Assembly (NCBI GenBank): GCA_905215725.1
Contig: CAJMRD010000026.1
Location: 1-25,120 of the forward strand
DNA from: an uncultured bacterium
GTDB lineage: Bacteria; Actinomycetota; Coriobacteriia; Coriobacteriales; Coriobacteriaceae
Direction: 5' to 3'
DNA: 25,120 nucleotides
Shown here: in pieces, positions 9,646-17,708 of the stretch
Layout: each line of letters starts with the position of its first letter
How positions within the stretch are numbered: the stretch's first letter is position 1
The notes under the pieces: model-generated
What the model saw: the letters and a program-made list of their open reading frames with translations, nothing else
Databases searched by the model: none
Told to the model about the DNA's origin: nothing
Made by a program: the position numbers and the translations under genes

Positions 9646-9804
9646 CATGCCGCGATCGCCGTTCGCGAACGTTACCATATCAACATTTCGTGTCGAGGAT
9701 GTAATCCCGAGGCCCGCCACCTCAACATGCCGCGGTCGTTGTAGAATATTGCAATGATTGCTCCCACGACATGGTGCCGCGAGCACCAAGAAAAGGAGAT
9801 TCTT
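9646..9804. other. Intergenic leader upstream of the Asp23/Gls24 gene
   Basis: These 159 nt carry two perfect palindromes (GCGATCGC at 9652-9659, CGTTCGCGAACG at 9660-9671). A possible -10 hexamer TAGAAT lies at 9742-9747 with no clear -35. An AAAAGGAG Shine-Dalgarno at 9791-9798 serves the next gene. The palindromes could bind a dimeric regulator, but nothing identifies one. Confidence 0.4.
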
Positions 9805-10161
9805 GTGTCTGAGACCATTAACGGCAGCCTGAGCGTCTCGAACGACGTTATTGCCGATATTGCCGGTTATGCCGCGATGACGTGCTATGGCGTTGTCGGT
9901 ATGGCTGAGCAGCTCCAGGGCGCCGAGAGCGTGCGCCTGCTTGCCGGTCAGCGCCTCCGCAAGGGCGTGCTTGTCTCCGCCGACGAGAACGGCCTTACGG
10001 TCGATCTTCACGTCGTGCTCGAGAACGGCGTCAACATGAAGTCCGTCTGCCACAATCTTTCGAGCTCCGTTGCCTTCACTCTGCAGGAGATCGCCCAGAT
10101 CGATCCCGCCAGCCTTAAGATCGGCATCCATATCGACGCGCTCAAGAGCCGTCTGAACTAG
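9805..10161 (+). CDS. Asp23/Gls24 family protein (YloU-like)
   Basis: The 118-residue product matches the Asp23/Gls24 (DUF322) family: a conserved AGYAAMTCYGVVGMA near the N-terminus, a central LTVDLHVVLENGVN strand, and a C-terminal LKIGIHIDAL. Members in Firmicutes are implicated in envelope homeostasis; the molecular role is not settled. GTG 9805 is chosen because AAAAGGAG lies 6 nt upstream; in-frame codons back to ATG 9754 run through that site. No signal peptide or membrane segment is visible. It precedes the DAK-domain gene by 27 nt, as yloU precedes yloV in Bacillus, suggesting a shared pathway. Confidence 0.9.
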   Translation: MSETINGSLSVSNDVIADIAGYAAMTCYGVVGMAEQLQGAESVRLLAGQRLRKGVLVSADENGLTVDLHVVLENGVNMKSVCHNLSSSVAFTLQEIAQIDPASLKIGIHIDALKSRLN

Positions 10162-10188
10162 CATCCGAAAACGGAGATTCAAATACCC

Positions 10189-11850
10189 ATGATTGCAAAG
10201 ACCATTCGCACCTGTTTTCCGATCGCTGCGGCTGCCGTTTCCGACAAGGCCGAGGAGATCAACAAGCTCAACGTCTTCCCCGTACCCGATGGCGATACCG
10301 GCACCAACATGTCGCTCACGCTCGCCTCGGTGACCAAGGAGCTCTCTGCCCTTCCCGCCGATGCCGATATGGAGGCCATCGCCGGTGCCATCACCCACGG
10401 CTCTCTCATGGGCGCTCGCGGTAACTCCGGCGTTATTACCTCGCAGATTCTTCGCGGCGTGGCCGAGGGCCTTGTCTCTGCCGACGAGCCTATTACGTCC
10501 GCCAACATTGCCTTCGCCTTCCGTCGTGCCGTCAAGGTCGCCTTCCAGGCTGTCCGCAAGCCCATCGAGGGCACGATCCTCACGGTCCTGCGCGATGTCT
10601 CGACCAAGGCCGATGAGTGCGAGAAGAAGAAGTTCTCGGCCGAGGATGCGCTCGATGCTATCGTCGTCGAGGCGTACCAGTCCGTCGCCCGCACGCCCGA
10701 CTTGCTGCCCGTCCTCAAAGAGAACGGCGTGGTCGACTCAGGCGCCTTCGGCTTTGCCATCTTCCTGGAGAACTTTGTTGCCGCCGCGCTTGGTCGCAGC
10801 ACCGTTGTCGAGGATTTCTCCGCTACGTTTGACTCCGCCGGCTCTGCCCGCGATGCCGCTCTTGGCCGCGTTGAGATCGAGGCTAACGACGACTGGGAGG
10901 GCTCGGAGTTCCGCTACTGCAACGAGTTTCTCTTTAAGGCCGACGCCCCGTTTGACGAGGACGAATGCCTTAAGTTCCTAGGCTCCATGGGCGACTGTGA
11001 GCTGCTCGTGGGCGCCTATCCCGACTACAAGATCCATGTGCACTCCAATACCCCCAACCTGGTGCTCGAGCACATGCTGCAGCTCGGTCAGATCTATGAG
11101 GTCTTTATCCACAACATGGAGATGGAGGCCCACGACCGTACCGCTAAGATCCACGAGGATCAGGAAAAGGCCGCCGAGCCCGCCAAGGCGCTGGGCTTTG
11201 TCGCCGTTGCCGCCGGTTCCGGCGAGGCCGACATCCTCAAGTCCCTTGGCGTCGACGTGGTCGTCTCCGGTGGCCAGACTATGAATCCCTCGACCGCCGA
11301 CCTGCTGGGCGCGGTGGACCAGGTCAACGCGACCTCGGTCATCATCTTGCCCAACAACGGCAACATCCGCATGGCCGCTGAGGCTGCTGCCTCAGCCTGC
11401 ACCGACAAGAAGGTCGCCGTCGTTCCCACCAAGACCGTCCCGCAGGCCTTCTCCGCGCTGTTCGCAGTCCTGCCCGATTCCGAGCTCGAGGATGCCGTCG
11501 CCGCCATGGTCGACGCCATCAGCGAGGTCCGCGATGGCGAGGTCACCCGCGCCGTGCGCGACTCCAGTGCCTCTGACGGTTCTCCGATTCACTCCGGTGA
11601 CGTCATGGGTATCATCGCCGGCTCCATCGACGTGGTCGGCTCCGACGTGAAGCAGGTCACGCTCGACTGCATCAACCGCATGCAGGAGGAAGAGGAGGGC
11701 GACGCGCTGACGATTCTGGCCGGCGAGGAGCTGTCCGATGAGGCCTTCCAGGAGATCGTCGACGCCATCGAGGAAGCTCAGCCCGACTTGGAGATTGACG
11801 CCCATCGTGGCGAGCAGCCGCTCTATCCCGTGATCTTCTCGATCGAGTAG
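10189..11850 (+). CDS. fakA: Fatty acid kinase catalytic subunit, FakA/YloV (DAK2 domain)
   Basis: FakA phosphorylates fatty acids held by a DegV-type carrier (FakB), feeding acyl-phosphate to PlsX/PlsY. The 553-residue product matches the usual ~550. The N-terminal DhaL/DAK2 nucleotide domain contains NVFPVPDGDTGTNM with D34 and D36 as metal ligands, and GARGNSGVITSQILRG. A middle domain (about 230-330) and a C-terminal domain with VSGGQTMNPST and ILPNNGNI follow, as in YloV. The Shine-Dalgarno (GGAG, 13 nt before ATG 10189) is rather far. No fakB (degV) gene is in the window, so fatty acid kinase activity is inferred from the family; plsX lies about 5 kb downstream. Confidence 0.9.
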   Translation: MIAKTIRTCFPIAAAAVSDKAEEINKLNVFPVPDGDTGTNMSLTLASVTKELSALPADADMEAIAGAITHGSLMGARGNSGVITSQILRGVAEGLVSADEPITSANIAFAFRRAVKVAFQAVRKPIEGTILTVLRDVSTKADECEKKKFSAEDALDAIVVEAYQSVARTPDLLPVLKENGVVDSGAFGFAIFLENFVAAALGRSTVVEDFSATFDSAGSARDAALGRVEIEANDDWEGSEFRYCNEFLFKADAPFDEDECLKFLGSMGDCELLVGAYPDYKIHVHSNTPNLVLEHMLQLGQIYEVFIHNMEMEAHDRTAKIHEDQEKAAEPAKALGFVAVAAGSGEADILKSLGVDVVVSGGQTMNPSTADLLGAVDQVNATSVIILPNNGNIRMAAEAAASACTDKKVAVVPTKTVPQAFSALFAVLPDSELEDAVAAMVDAISEVRDGEVTRAVRDSSASDGSPIHSGDVMGIIAGSIDVVGSDVKQVTLDCINRMQEEEEGDALTILAGEELSDEAFQEIVDAIEEAQPDLEIDAHRGEQPLYPVIFSIE

Positions 11851-11860
11851 GCATCTGCCC

Positions 11861-14038
11861 ATGTCCGAGCTCTGCTCCGTGCCGCGCGTCTCGGAGCGCT
11901 TTGCCCAGAGCAATGCGCTCGATGAGGATATCGCGCGACTCAAATATGTTTCGGGTAAACGTGAGGAGGCCCTTCGCCGTCTGGGAATTAGGACGGTGGG
12001 GGACCTCCTTCTCCATATCCCTCATCGATACCTCGACTTTACCCGTTCGTGGTCCATCGAGATGGCGCCCATCGGTACCGTGTGCACCATCATCGCCACG
12101 GTCGACCGCATCGTCCAAAAGCAGCCGCGTCCGCGCATGCAGGTGACCGAGGTATCGCTGGTGGACGAGACGGGCGTGTTGCAGGTCGCCTTTTTCCGCC
12201 AGCCCTGGATTGCCCAGCAGCTTAAACAGGGCGACCGCCTGGCCGTGATGGGCAAGGTCGAGTTTGCCTACGGTTTTAAGCAGATGGCCTCGCCGCACTT
12301 TGAAAAGCTCGATGACGGGCGTGCTGCGGGCACCATCCTGCCGGTCCATCACGTGAGCGATGGCGTGAGCCAGGCGTGGATGCGCCGTATCGTGAGCGGT
12401 GCGCTCGAAGTGGTATCCAATCCGTTCGATCCCATTCCCGCGCCGCTGCGCGCAAAGCGCAAGCTCATGAGCAATGCCCGTGCGCTGCGCTCGATTCACT
12501 TTCCCTCGAGCATGGCCGAGCGCGACATCGCGCGCCGGCGTCTTGCCTACGAGGAGTGTCTCTGCTTGCAGCTCGCGCTGCGTCTGCGCAACGATGGCGG
12601 TATGGTCGACGTGGTGCCTTATGCGCATGCCTCGGGCGAGCATTTGGCTGCGCTTAAACAAGCCCTGCCGTTTTCGCTGAGCGATGAGCAGGAGGCTGCA
12701 TTTCAAGACATCCTGCACGATATGTGCGATGGCGGTCGCGTGATGAACCGTCTGCTGCTGGGCGACGTCGGTACCGGTAAGACCGCCGTTGCCGCCTGCG
12801 CACTGGCGGTTGCGGCCGATAGCGGTACTCAGGCCTGCGTTATGGCGCCCACGGGCGTGCTGGCGCGTCAATATGCCGATAAGACCGGCCCCTTGCTCTC
12901 ACAGGCTGGCATGACCTGGGCGCTTCTGACGGGAGCCACGCCGGCGGCCGAGCGTGAGCAGATCCATGACCGGCTGGAATCGGGCGAGCTCGACGTTCTC
13001 TTTGGAACCCATGCGGTGCTTTCGGAGAACGTCACGTTCAAGCATTTGTCGCTTGTGGTGATCGACGAGCAGCACCGCTTTGGCGTGGGCCAGCGTAACG
13101 CTTTACGCGCAAAAGGCCCGGGTGCTGACTTGCTGGTCATGACTGCCACGCCGATTCCGCGCACGCTGGCGCTTTCGGTGTACGGCGACCTGGATACGAG
13201 CATCATCCGCCATCGTCCCGTTCCGGGTGCCGGCGTGACGACGCGCGTCCTCACCGAGTCGAGCCGTGACCTCGCCTATGGCGCCATCCGCGAGGCGCAT
13301 GAAAAGGGTCAGCAGGCCTACGTGATTTGTCCGCTCGTGGAGCCGAGTGACTCGGCCGATGAGCTGGAAGACGTGCCCGGTATTGCCCGCGACGACGAGG
13401 GCCGCGTAACCGTCCCCGTGCCGCTGCACGATACGGCAACCGAGCTCGACCGACTGCGTCTTGCGTTGCCGGGGCTTACCGTCGAGCGCCTTCACGGCCG
13501 CATGCCGGCGGGGGAGAAGGACCAGGTTATCGATGCCTTCAAGCGTGGCGAGATTGACGTGCTCGTCTCGACTACGGTGGTCGAGGTGGGCGTCGACGTG
13601 CCCAACGCCACCGTCATGGTCATCGAGAACGGTGAGCGCTTTGGCTTGGCGGCGCTGCATCAGTTACGCGGTCGCGTGGGCCGGGGCAGCGTGTCGGGCA
13701 CGTGCCTGGTCATGACGCACTCCAAGGGCAACGGCGGCGCCTCGGCGGCGCAAGACCGTCTCCAGTCGCTCGAAAAGACTTCGGACGGCTTTACGCTCGC
13801 CCAGATGGACCTGCGTCTGCGCCACGAGGGCGAAATCCTGGGGTACCGCCAGCATGGCGGCGTGACCTTGCGCTTTGTGGACCTGGACGCCGACGAGGAG
13901 CTGATCGAATGGGCCCATTTGGACGCGGTCGAGCTCTTGCGGTATGCTTGCAACCTTGACTCTGTGGCGACGCGTCCCTTGCGTAACGCGGTCGTCATGC
14001 GTTATCGACACATTTTTAAGGAGGTCAGCGGAGGATGA
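11861..14038 (+). CDS. recG: ATP-dependent DNA helicase RecG
   Basis: RecG remodels stalled replication forks and branch-migrates Holliday junctions. The 725-residue product has an N-terminal wedge/OB region, with YLDFTRSWSI and a strand series through about residue 150. It is followed by a superfamily 2 helicase core: Walker A GDVGTGKT (301-308), DEQH box (402-405) in VVIDEQHRFGVGQR, motif III TATPIPRTLALS, and motifs V/VI STTVVEVGVDVPNA and HQLRGRVGRG. Length is near the family norm. ATG 11861 has only a weak AGG upstream and lies 10 nt after fakA. It overlaps rsmD by 4 nt. The fakA-recG-rsmD-coaD order is common in Gram-positive bacteria. Confidence 0.96.
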   Translation: MSELCSVPRVSERFAQSNALDEDIARLKYVSGKREEALRRLGIRTVGDLLLHIPHRYLDFTRSWSIEMAPIGTVCTIIATVDRIVQKQPRPRMQVTEVSLVDETGVLQVAFFRQPWIAQQLKQGDRLAVMGKVEFAYGFKQMASPHFEKLDDGRAAGTILPVHHVSDGVSQAWMRRIVSGALEVVSNPFDPIPAPLRAKRKLMSNARALRSIHFPSSMAERDIARRRLAYEECLCLQLALRLRNDGGMVDVVPYAHASGEHLAALKQALPFSLSDEQEAAFQDILHDMCDGGRVMNRLLLGDVGTGKTAVAACALAVAADSGTQACVMAPTGVLARQYADKTGPLLSQAGMTWALLTGATPAAEREQIHDRLESGELDVLFGTHAVLSENVTFKHLSLVVIDEQHRFGVGQRNALRAKGPGADLLVMTATPIPRTLALSVYGDLDTSIIRHRPVPGAGVTTRVLTESSRDLAYGAIREAHEKGQQAYVICPLVEPSDSADELEDVPGIARDDEGRVTVPVPLHDTATELDRLRLALPGLTVERLHGRMPAGEKDQVIDAFKRGEIDVLVSTTVVEVGVDVPNATVMVIENGERFGLAALHQLRGRVGRGSVSGTCLVMTHSKGNGGASAAQDRLQSLEKTSDGFTLAQMDLRLRHEGEILGYRQHGGVTLRFVDLDADEELIEWAHLDAVELLRYACNLDSVATRPLRNAVVMRYRHIFKEVSGG

Positions 14039-14691
14039 GAATCATCGGCGGCGAATGGCGCGGTCGTAAGATCGAGGAGCCCCGTGGTCGCGATGTCACC
14101 CGCCCCACGACCGATCGCGTGCGCGAGGCATGCGCATCTATGGTCATGTCGGCATTCGACTTCGATCTGGACGAGGTCCGCGTGCTGGATGCCTTTGGCG
14201 GCTCCGGCGCCTTAGGGTTAGAGATGCTCTCTCGTGGGGCCCGCTCGCTCACGACGTTTGAGATCGATCGCAACGCCGCGCGGCTCATTACCAAGAATAT
14301 CGAGTCGCTCTGCCGTGACCGCGCGCGTTGGCGCGTGGTCACGGGCGACATGCTGGTGAGTGCCTCGCGCGGTCGCGTACCGGGCGGTCCCTTTGATCTG
14401 GTCCTGCTCGACCCGCCCTATGCTTTTGGTGCCGAGCCGGTCGAGGAACTGCTGCAAAATCTTTCTCAGCAGGGACTGCTGACGCCCGGGGCCTTTGCCC
14501 TGTTTGAGCATGCCGTCGCCGATGCGGGCGCGCATCCGGCAGGCTTTGAGACTGTACGTGAAAAGCGCTACGGCATTACCTCGGTCGACCTGCTTCGTTG
14601 GGTCGGCGATGACGACGGTGAGGGCGATAGCGCCGGCACCGATGCTGACAACAACGATGCCACGACGTTTCAGGAGGATGCTCATGAGTGA
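14035..14691 (+). CDS. rsmD: 16S rRNA (guanine(966)-N2)-methyltransferase
   Basis: RsmD methylates G966 of 16S rRNA in the 30S subunit, using SAM. The 218-residue product begins MRIIGGEWRGRKI, has the Rossmann SAM motif VLDAFGGSGALGLE (D52) and the N2-methyltransferase DPPY at 126-129. A strongly acidic tail of about 28 residues after LLRWVG extends past the usual end and is probably disordered. The ATG overlaps the recG stop (ATGA) and follows a strong AAGGAGG/GGAGG purine stretch. The stop overlaps coaD by 8 nt. Confidence 0.95.
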   Translation: MRIIGGEWRGRKIEEPRGRDVTRPTTDRVREACASMVMSAFDFDLDEVRVLDAFGGSGALGLEMLSRGARSLTTFEIDRNAARLITKNIESLCRDRARWRVVTGDMLVSASRGRVPGGPFDLVLLDPPYAFGAEPVEELLQNLSQQGLLTPGAFALFEHAVADAGAHPAGFETVREKRYGITSVDLLRWVGDDDGEGDSAGTDADNNDATTFQEDAHE

Positions 14692-15181
14692 CACCATCAA
14701 CCGCGTGATCGTCCCGGGCACCTTCGATCCCATCACGTTTGGCCATATCGATGTGATCCGCCGCGCCCGCCGCATCTTTCCCAGCGTGATCGTCGCTGTT
14801 GCAGAGTCGCAGGGTAAAAACGGTGTGGGCACCACGTTTATGCTCGATGAGCGCGTGGCGCTGGCCCGCGAGGCGCTCGGTAATATCGACGGCGTCGAAG
14901 TCCTGCCCTTTACCGGCCTCTTGGTCGACTTCGCTCGTGAGCAGGGGGCGGGGGCCGTGGTCAAGGGCCTGCGCGCCATGACCGACTTTGAGTATGAGCT
15001 GCAGCAGGCCGACCTCAATTATCGCTTGGATAGCGAGCTGGAGTCCATCTTTGTCATGAGTGCGCCGCAGTACGGATATATCTCGAGCTCGGTGGTACGC
15101 CAGATTGCGTCGCTTGGGAGCGATGTGTCGACGTTTGTCCCACCCAACGTGGTTGAAGCGCTCAGACATCGCTTTTCGTGA
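14684..15181 (+). CDS. coaD: Phosphopantetheine adenylyltransferase
   Basis: CoaD makes dephospho-CoA from 4'-phosphopantetheine and ATP, the penultimate step of CoA synthesis. The 165-residue product has GTFDPITFGHIDVI, containing the TxGH nucleotidyltransferase motif (T18-H21), VVKGLRAMTDFEYE, and ISSSVVR at 133-139. Length is normal. ATG 14684 is chosen because AGGAGG sits 6 nt before it; upstream in-frame codons only shadow rsmD. Its CoA product is the source of the phosphopantetheine arm on the acyl carrier protein encoded 2.6 kb downstream. Confidence 0.96.
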   Translation: MSDTINRVIVPGTFDPITFGHIDVIRRARRIFPSVIVAVAESQGKNGVGTTFMLDERVALAREALGNIDGVEVLPFTGLLVDFAREQGAGAVVKGLRAMTDFEYELQQADLNYRLDSELESIFVMSAPQYGYISSSVVRQIASLGSDVSTFVPPNVVEALRHRFS

Positions 15182-15203
15182 CGTTTTTTATTGCCTGGTG
15201 GCA

Positions 15204-15214
15204 TGTGGTAAACT
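15204..15214 (+). promoter_or_regulatory. Possible extended -10 promoter upstream of the SepIVA-like gene
   Basis: TGTGGTAAACT contains TGG followed by the -10-like hexamer TAAACT (15209-15214), with no clear -35 at 17 nt. It sits 35 nt before the ATG, in the 68-nt gap after coaD. A six-T run at 15184-15189 has no hairpin before it, so no terminator is evident. Confidence 0.4.
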
Positions 15215-15249
15215 AGCACGATGATATGTTACCTATGAAAGGAGACCGG

Positions 15250-15747
15250 ATGCCGGGCGAGAATTTTCCTGGCGATAGGATCGTCAGCTTGGTCGATGAG
15301 CTCGAAGGGCTGATCGAGGAAGCCAAGCCGCCTTTCGGCAAGAACGCTCAGTTCAAGGTCATCGACGCCGACGTGTTCTTCAACATCCTCGACGAGATCC
15401 GCATGAGCTATCCCGAGGAGTGGCAGAAGTCCCGCCGTATCCTTAAGGAGCGCGAGGAGCTTATGGCTTCCGCCGCCGCTCAGGCCGATTCCATCATCGC
15501 CGACGCTCAGCAGCAGGCCCTCACCATTGCCGGTGAGCAGGAGATCGTCCGACTTGCGCAGCAGCAGGCCGACGACATCCGCGATCGTGCCCAGCAGTAC
15601 GAGCGCGAGACGCGTTATGCTGCTGAGGACTACGCAGAGCAGGTCTTTACGCACCTGGAGGAGAACCTCAAGAGCCTGACCGGCACCGTTACCCGTTGCC
15701 GTCAGCAGCTCAACGAGGGTGCCGCCCAACAGAATGGTCAGTGGTAA
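15250..15747 (+). CDS. SepIVA/DivIVA-like coiled-coil protein, likely cell division
   Basis: The 165-residue product has a short N-terminal region (IVSLVDELEGLIEEAK), then ADVFFNILDEIRMSYPEE. From about residue 60 onward a long Gln/Ala/Glu-rich helix is probably a coiled coil. No membrane segment is visible. ATG 15250 is chosen because AAAGGAG lies 5 nt upstream; earlier in-frame ATGs precede that site. Mycobacterial SepIVA, a DivIVA-domain septation factor, sits near DUF177, rnc, smc and ftsY, much as here. That context plus the coiled coil is the basis for the call. F0F1 ATP synthase b-like helices can look similar, but no atp genes are nearby. Confidence 0.7.
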   Translation: MPGENFPGDRIVSLVDELEGLIEEAKPPFGKNAQFKVIDADVFFNILDEIRMSYPEEWQKSRRILKEREELMASAAAQADSIIADAQQQALTIAGEQEIVRLAQQQADDIRDRAQQYERETRYAAEDYAEQVFTHLEENLKSLTGTVTRCRQQLNEGAAQQNGQW

Positions 15748-16301
15748 TGGCTGAGTTCCCGAGCGTTACCATCGATCTTTCCGAGCAGCTCGAGTTTCCT
15801 GGAGATTCGTATCCGCTGACCGGTAAGGTCGATGTCGCCACCTACATGGTGGGCGAGAAGGAGTACCAGCTTCAGGACGGCATCGACTACGACGTTGTCT
15901 TTACCAATGCCGGTACCGGTGTCTTGCTCACGGGTATGGTCCGCGCACACGCCACTGGCGAGTGCGACCGTTGCCTGGAGTCCGCTTCGTTTGATATTGC
16001 CGGTGAGATTGAGGAGTTCTACCTCTTTGAGGAGCCCGAGGATCCCGAGGCCTACGAGGACGGCTACGAGCTCCTGGGTGAGGACCGTATCGTCGATCTG
16101 GGTGAGCCTATCAATGACGCAGTCGTTATGGACACGCCGTTTGTGGTGCTCTGCAAGCCCGATTGCCGTGGTCTGTGCCCCACATGCGGTTGCAATCTCA
16201 ACGTCGAGCAATGCGATTGCGCCGCCCAGGCAGAGGTAGAATGGGCTGCTGCCACGGAAAATCCATTTGCAGCATTGAAGAATCTCAAGCTCGATGAGTA
16301 A
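15747..16301 (+). CDS. DUF177 (YceD) family protein
   Basis: YceD-family proteins are encoded next to rpmF in most bacteria and have been linked to 23S rRNA accumulation. The 184-residue product has the family's CDRC (C73, C76) and a C-terminal cluster CKPDCRGLCPTCGCNLN with C136, C140, C144, C147 and C149, followed by C156 and C158. This probably binds zinc. The middle is acidic (EEPEDPEAYEDGYE). The ATG at 15747 overlaps the preceding TAA by one base (TAATG), which points to translational coupling; GTG 15741 is an alternative. The position directly before rpmF supports the family call. Confidence 0.9.
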   Translation: MAEFPSVTIDLSEQLEFPGDSYPLTGKVDVATYMVGEKEYQLQDGIDYDVVFTNAGTGVLLTGMVRAHATGECDRCLESASFDIAGEIEEFYLFEEPEDPEAYEDGYELLGEDRIVDLGEPINDAVVMDTPFVVLCKPDCRGLCPTCGCNLNVEQCDCAAQAEVEWAAATENPFAALKNLKLDE

Positions 16302-16304
16302 AAC

Positions 16305-16315
16305 TGTGGTAGTAT
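16305..16315 (+). promoter_or_regulatory. Possible extended -10 promoter for rpmF
   Basis: TGTGGTAGTAT contains the same TGTGGTA lead as the site at 15204, with hexamer TAGTAT at 16310-16315 and no recognisable -35. It lies 50 nt before the rpmF ATG. Confidence 0.4.
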
Positions 16316-16365
16316 CGCTACTTGCGCGTAATCGCCACACTGGATAGTTCATAAGGAAGGTCACT

Positions 16366-16545
16366 ATGCCCGTACCTAAACAAAAGCAGGGTCGTATCCG
16401 CACTCACACCCGTCGTTCCGCCAACATGAAGATCTCGGCTGCGGCTCAGTCCACGTGCCCCCGTTGCGGCGCTGTTAAGCTTCCGCACCACGTGTGCCCC
16501 AGCTGCGGTTTCTACAAGGACCGCGAGGTTATCGTTACCGAGTAA
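16366..16545 (+). CDS. rpmF: 50S ribosomal protein L32
   Basis: L32 is a small zinc-ribbon protein of the large ribosomal subunit. The 59-residue product starts MPVPKQKQGRIRTHTRRS and has two knuckles, CPRCG (C31, C34) and CPSCG (C44, C47). All four zinc ligands are present, so this is the zinc-binding C+ form, not a zinc-free paralog. A strong AAGGAAGG precedes the ATG. It lies 64 nt after the DUF177 gene, the usual partner, and before plsX, an order conserved even in Proteobacteria. Confidence 0.96.
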   Translation: MPVPKQKQGRIRTHTRRSANMKISAAAQSTCPRCGAVKLPHHVCPSCGFYKDREVIVTE

Positions 16546-16585
16546 CGGTATACTCTGGATGCGATGCCGTTCCAAATGGAACCAC

Positions 16586-16615
16586 AATGGCCGGCTCAAT
16601 GAGTCGGCCATTTTT
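16586..16615 (+). terminator. Rho-independent terminator between rpmF and plsX
   Basis: The 12-bp stem AATGGCCGGCTC / GAGTCGGCCATT (one G-T pair) with a 3-nt loop is followed by T residues and a G. A smaller GTTCC/GGAAC hairpin (16569-16582) sits just before it. A possible -10 hexamer TATACT is at 16549-16554. Termination here may be partial, because plsX starts only 17 nt further on and has no other visible promoter. Confidence 0.75.
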
Positions 16616-16632
16616 GTATAAGGAGCATGTAT

Positions 16633-17652
16633 ATGAGTAACGTTCGCGTTTGTGTAGACGTTGTGGGCGGAGACGAGAAACCTCAGGTTGTTCTCGATGG
16701 TATCGAAGCTGCGCTTGCCGCCGATCCCGATATCGAGGTCTTGGCAGCTGGTCCCGCCGAAATCGTCAATCCCTTTGCAGCTTCCCATGCACGTGTTGAG
16801 GCCCTTGAGGCGCCTGACGTTATCGCCATGGATGACGATCCCATTCGCGCCGTGATGACCAAGCGTAAGTCGTCGATCGTGCTTTCTTGCCGCGCCATTA
16901 AGAAGGGCAACGCGGATGCGTTCTTCTCCGCCGGCTCCACCGGTGCCATGACCGCCGCCGCCACCGCCTATGTGACGCCGTTTAGGTATCAGGCCGAAGG
17001 CAAGAAGCAGCCGGTGCGCCCCTGTCTGACCAATGCGCTGCCCAATCGCGCCGGCGGTCTGACGGTGCTGTGCGACATGGGTGCCAACCCCGATGTGGAG
17101 GTCGATGACATGGTGCGTTTTGCCCAGATGGGTAGCGCCTATGCCCGCGTCGTCCTGGGCATCGAGCATCCTCGCGTGGGCCTGCTTGCCAATGGCACCG
17201 AGGATGAGAAGGGCTCCAACTTTACCAAGGCCTGTTTCCCTGCTATGAAGGCCGCCGTTCCCGGCTTTGTTGGTAACTGCGAGGGCACCGACCTCACCTC
17301 AGGTAACTTCGATGTCGTCGTTGCCGATGGCATGTCGGGTAATATCGCTCTCAAAGCTACCGAGGGCGCTGCCAAGTTTTTGCTGCAGGAACTCAAGGGT
17401 GCCTTTATGGCCTCGCTCGGCACCAAGATCGCCGCGCTGCTCATCAAAAAGCAGATGCGCGAGATTAAAGCCAAGCTTTCGGGCGACGCCAAGGGCGGCG
17501 CGATTCTTTTGGGCCTGCGCGGCGTGGTCCTGATCGGCCATGGTGCCACCTCGGTCGAGGCTGTTAAAAACGGTACGCTTGCGGCGGCCGAAGCCGTGCG
17601 CGCCGGGCTGGTCGAGAATGTCGCCAACTCCATGGACGGCATCGTTTTATAA
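16633..17652 (+). CDS. plsX: Phosphate acyltransferase PlsX
   Basis: PlsX converts acyl-ACP to acyl-phosphate, the acyl donor for PlsY in phospholipid synthesis, and is a peripheral membrane enzyme. The 339-residue product has VDVVGGD near the N-terminus (usual form DAMGGD), SAGSTGAM, NRAGGLTVLCDMGAN, GLLANGTEDEKG, and GNCEGTDLTSGNFDVVVADGMSGNIALK, all typical. The ATG at 16633 is preferred over 16627 because AAGGAG at 16620-16625 is 7 nt away from the former and only 1 nt from the latter. With fakA and acpP in the window it outlines a route from acyl chains to membrane lipid. Confidence 0.94.
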   Translation: MSNVRVCVDVVGGDEKPQVVLDGIEAALAADPDIEVLAAGPAEIVNPFAASHARVEALEAPDVIAMDDDPIRAVMTKRKSSIVLSCRAIKKGNADAFFSAGSTGAMTAAATAYVTPFRYQAEGKKQPVRPCLTNALPNRAGGLTVLCDMGANPDVEVDDMVRFAQMGSAYARVVLGIEHPRVGLLANGTEDEKGSNFTKACFPAMKAAVPGFVGNCEGTDLTSGNFDVVVADGMSGNIALKATEGAAKFLLQELKGAFMASLGTKIAALLIKKQMREIKAKLSGDAKGGAILLGLRGVVLIGHGATSVEAVKNGTLAAAEAVRAGLVENVANSMDGIVL

Positions 17653-17689
17653 CAGCGGCGTTATGCGTCTCGGGGCGTGCGTCGTGGGG

Positions 17690-17695
17690 TAGAAT
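17690..17695 (+). promoter_or_regulatory. Possible -10 element upstream of acpP
   Basis: TAGAAT is preceded by GTGGGG; no clear -35 is present. Transcription would begin near 17702, only a few bases before the 22-nt palindrome, so promoter and palindrome may act together. Confidence 0.35.
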
Positions 17696-17708
17696 CAGAA
17701 CCGTGTCT

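Noticed and set aside
15184..15200. Terminator after coaD
   Set aside because: A T-run is present but no hairpin precedes it; the small TGCC/GGCA inverted repeat comes after the T-run.
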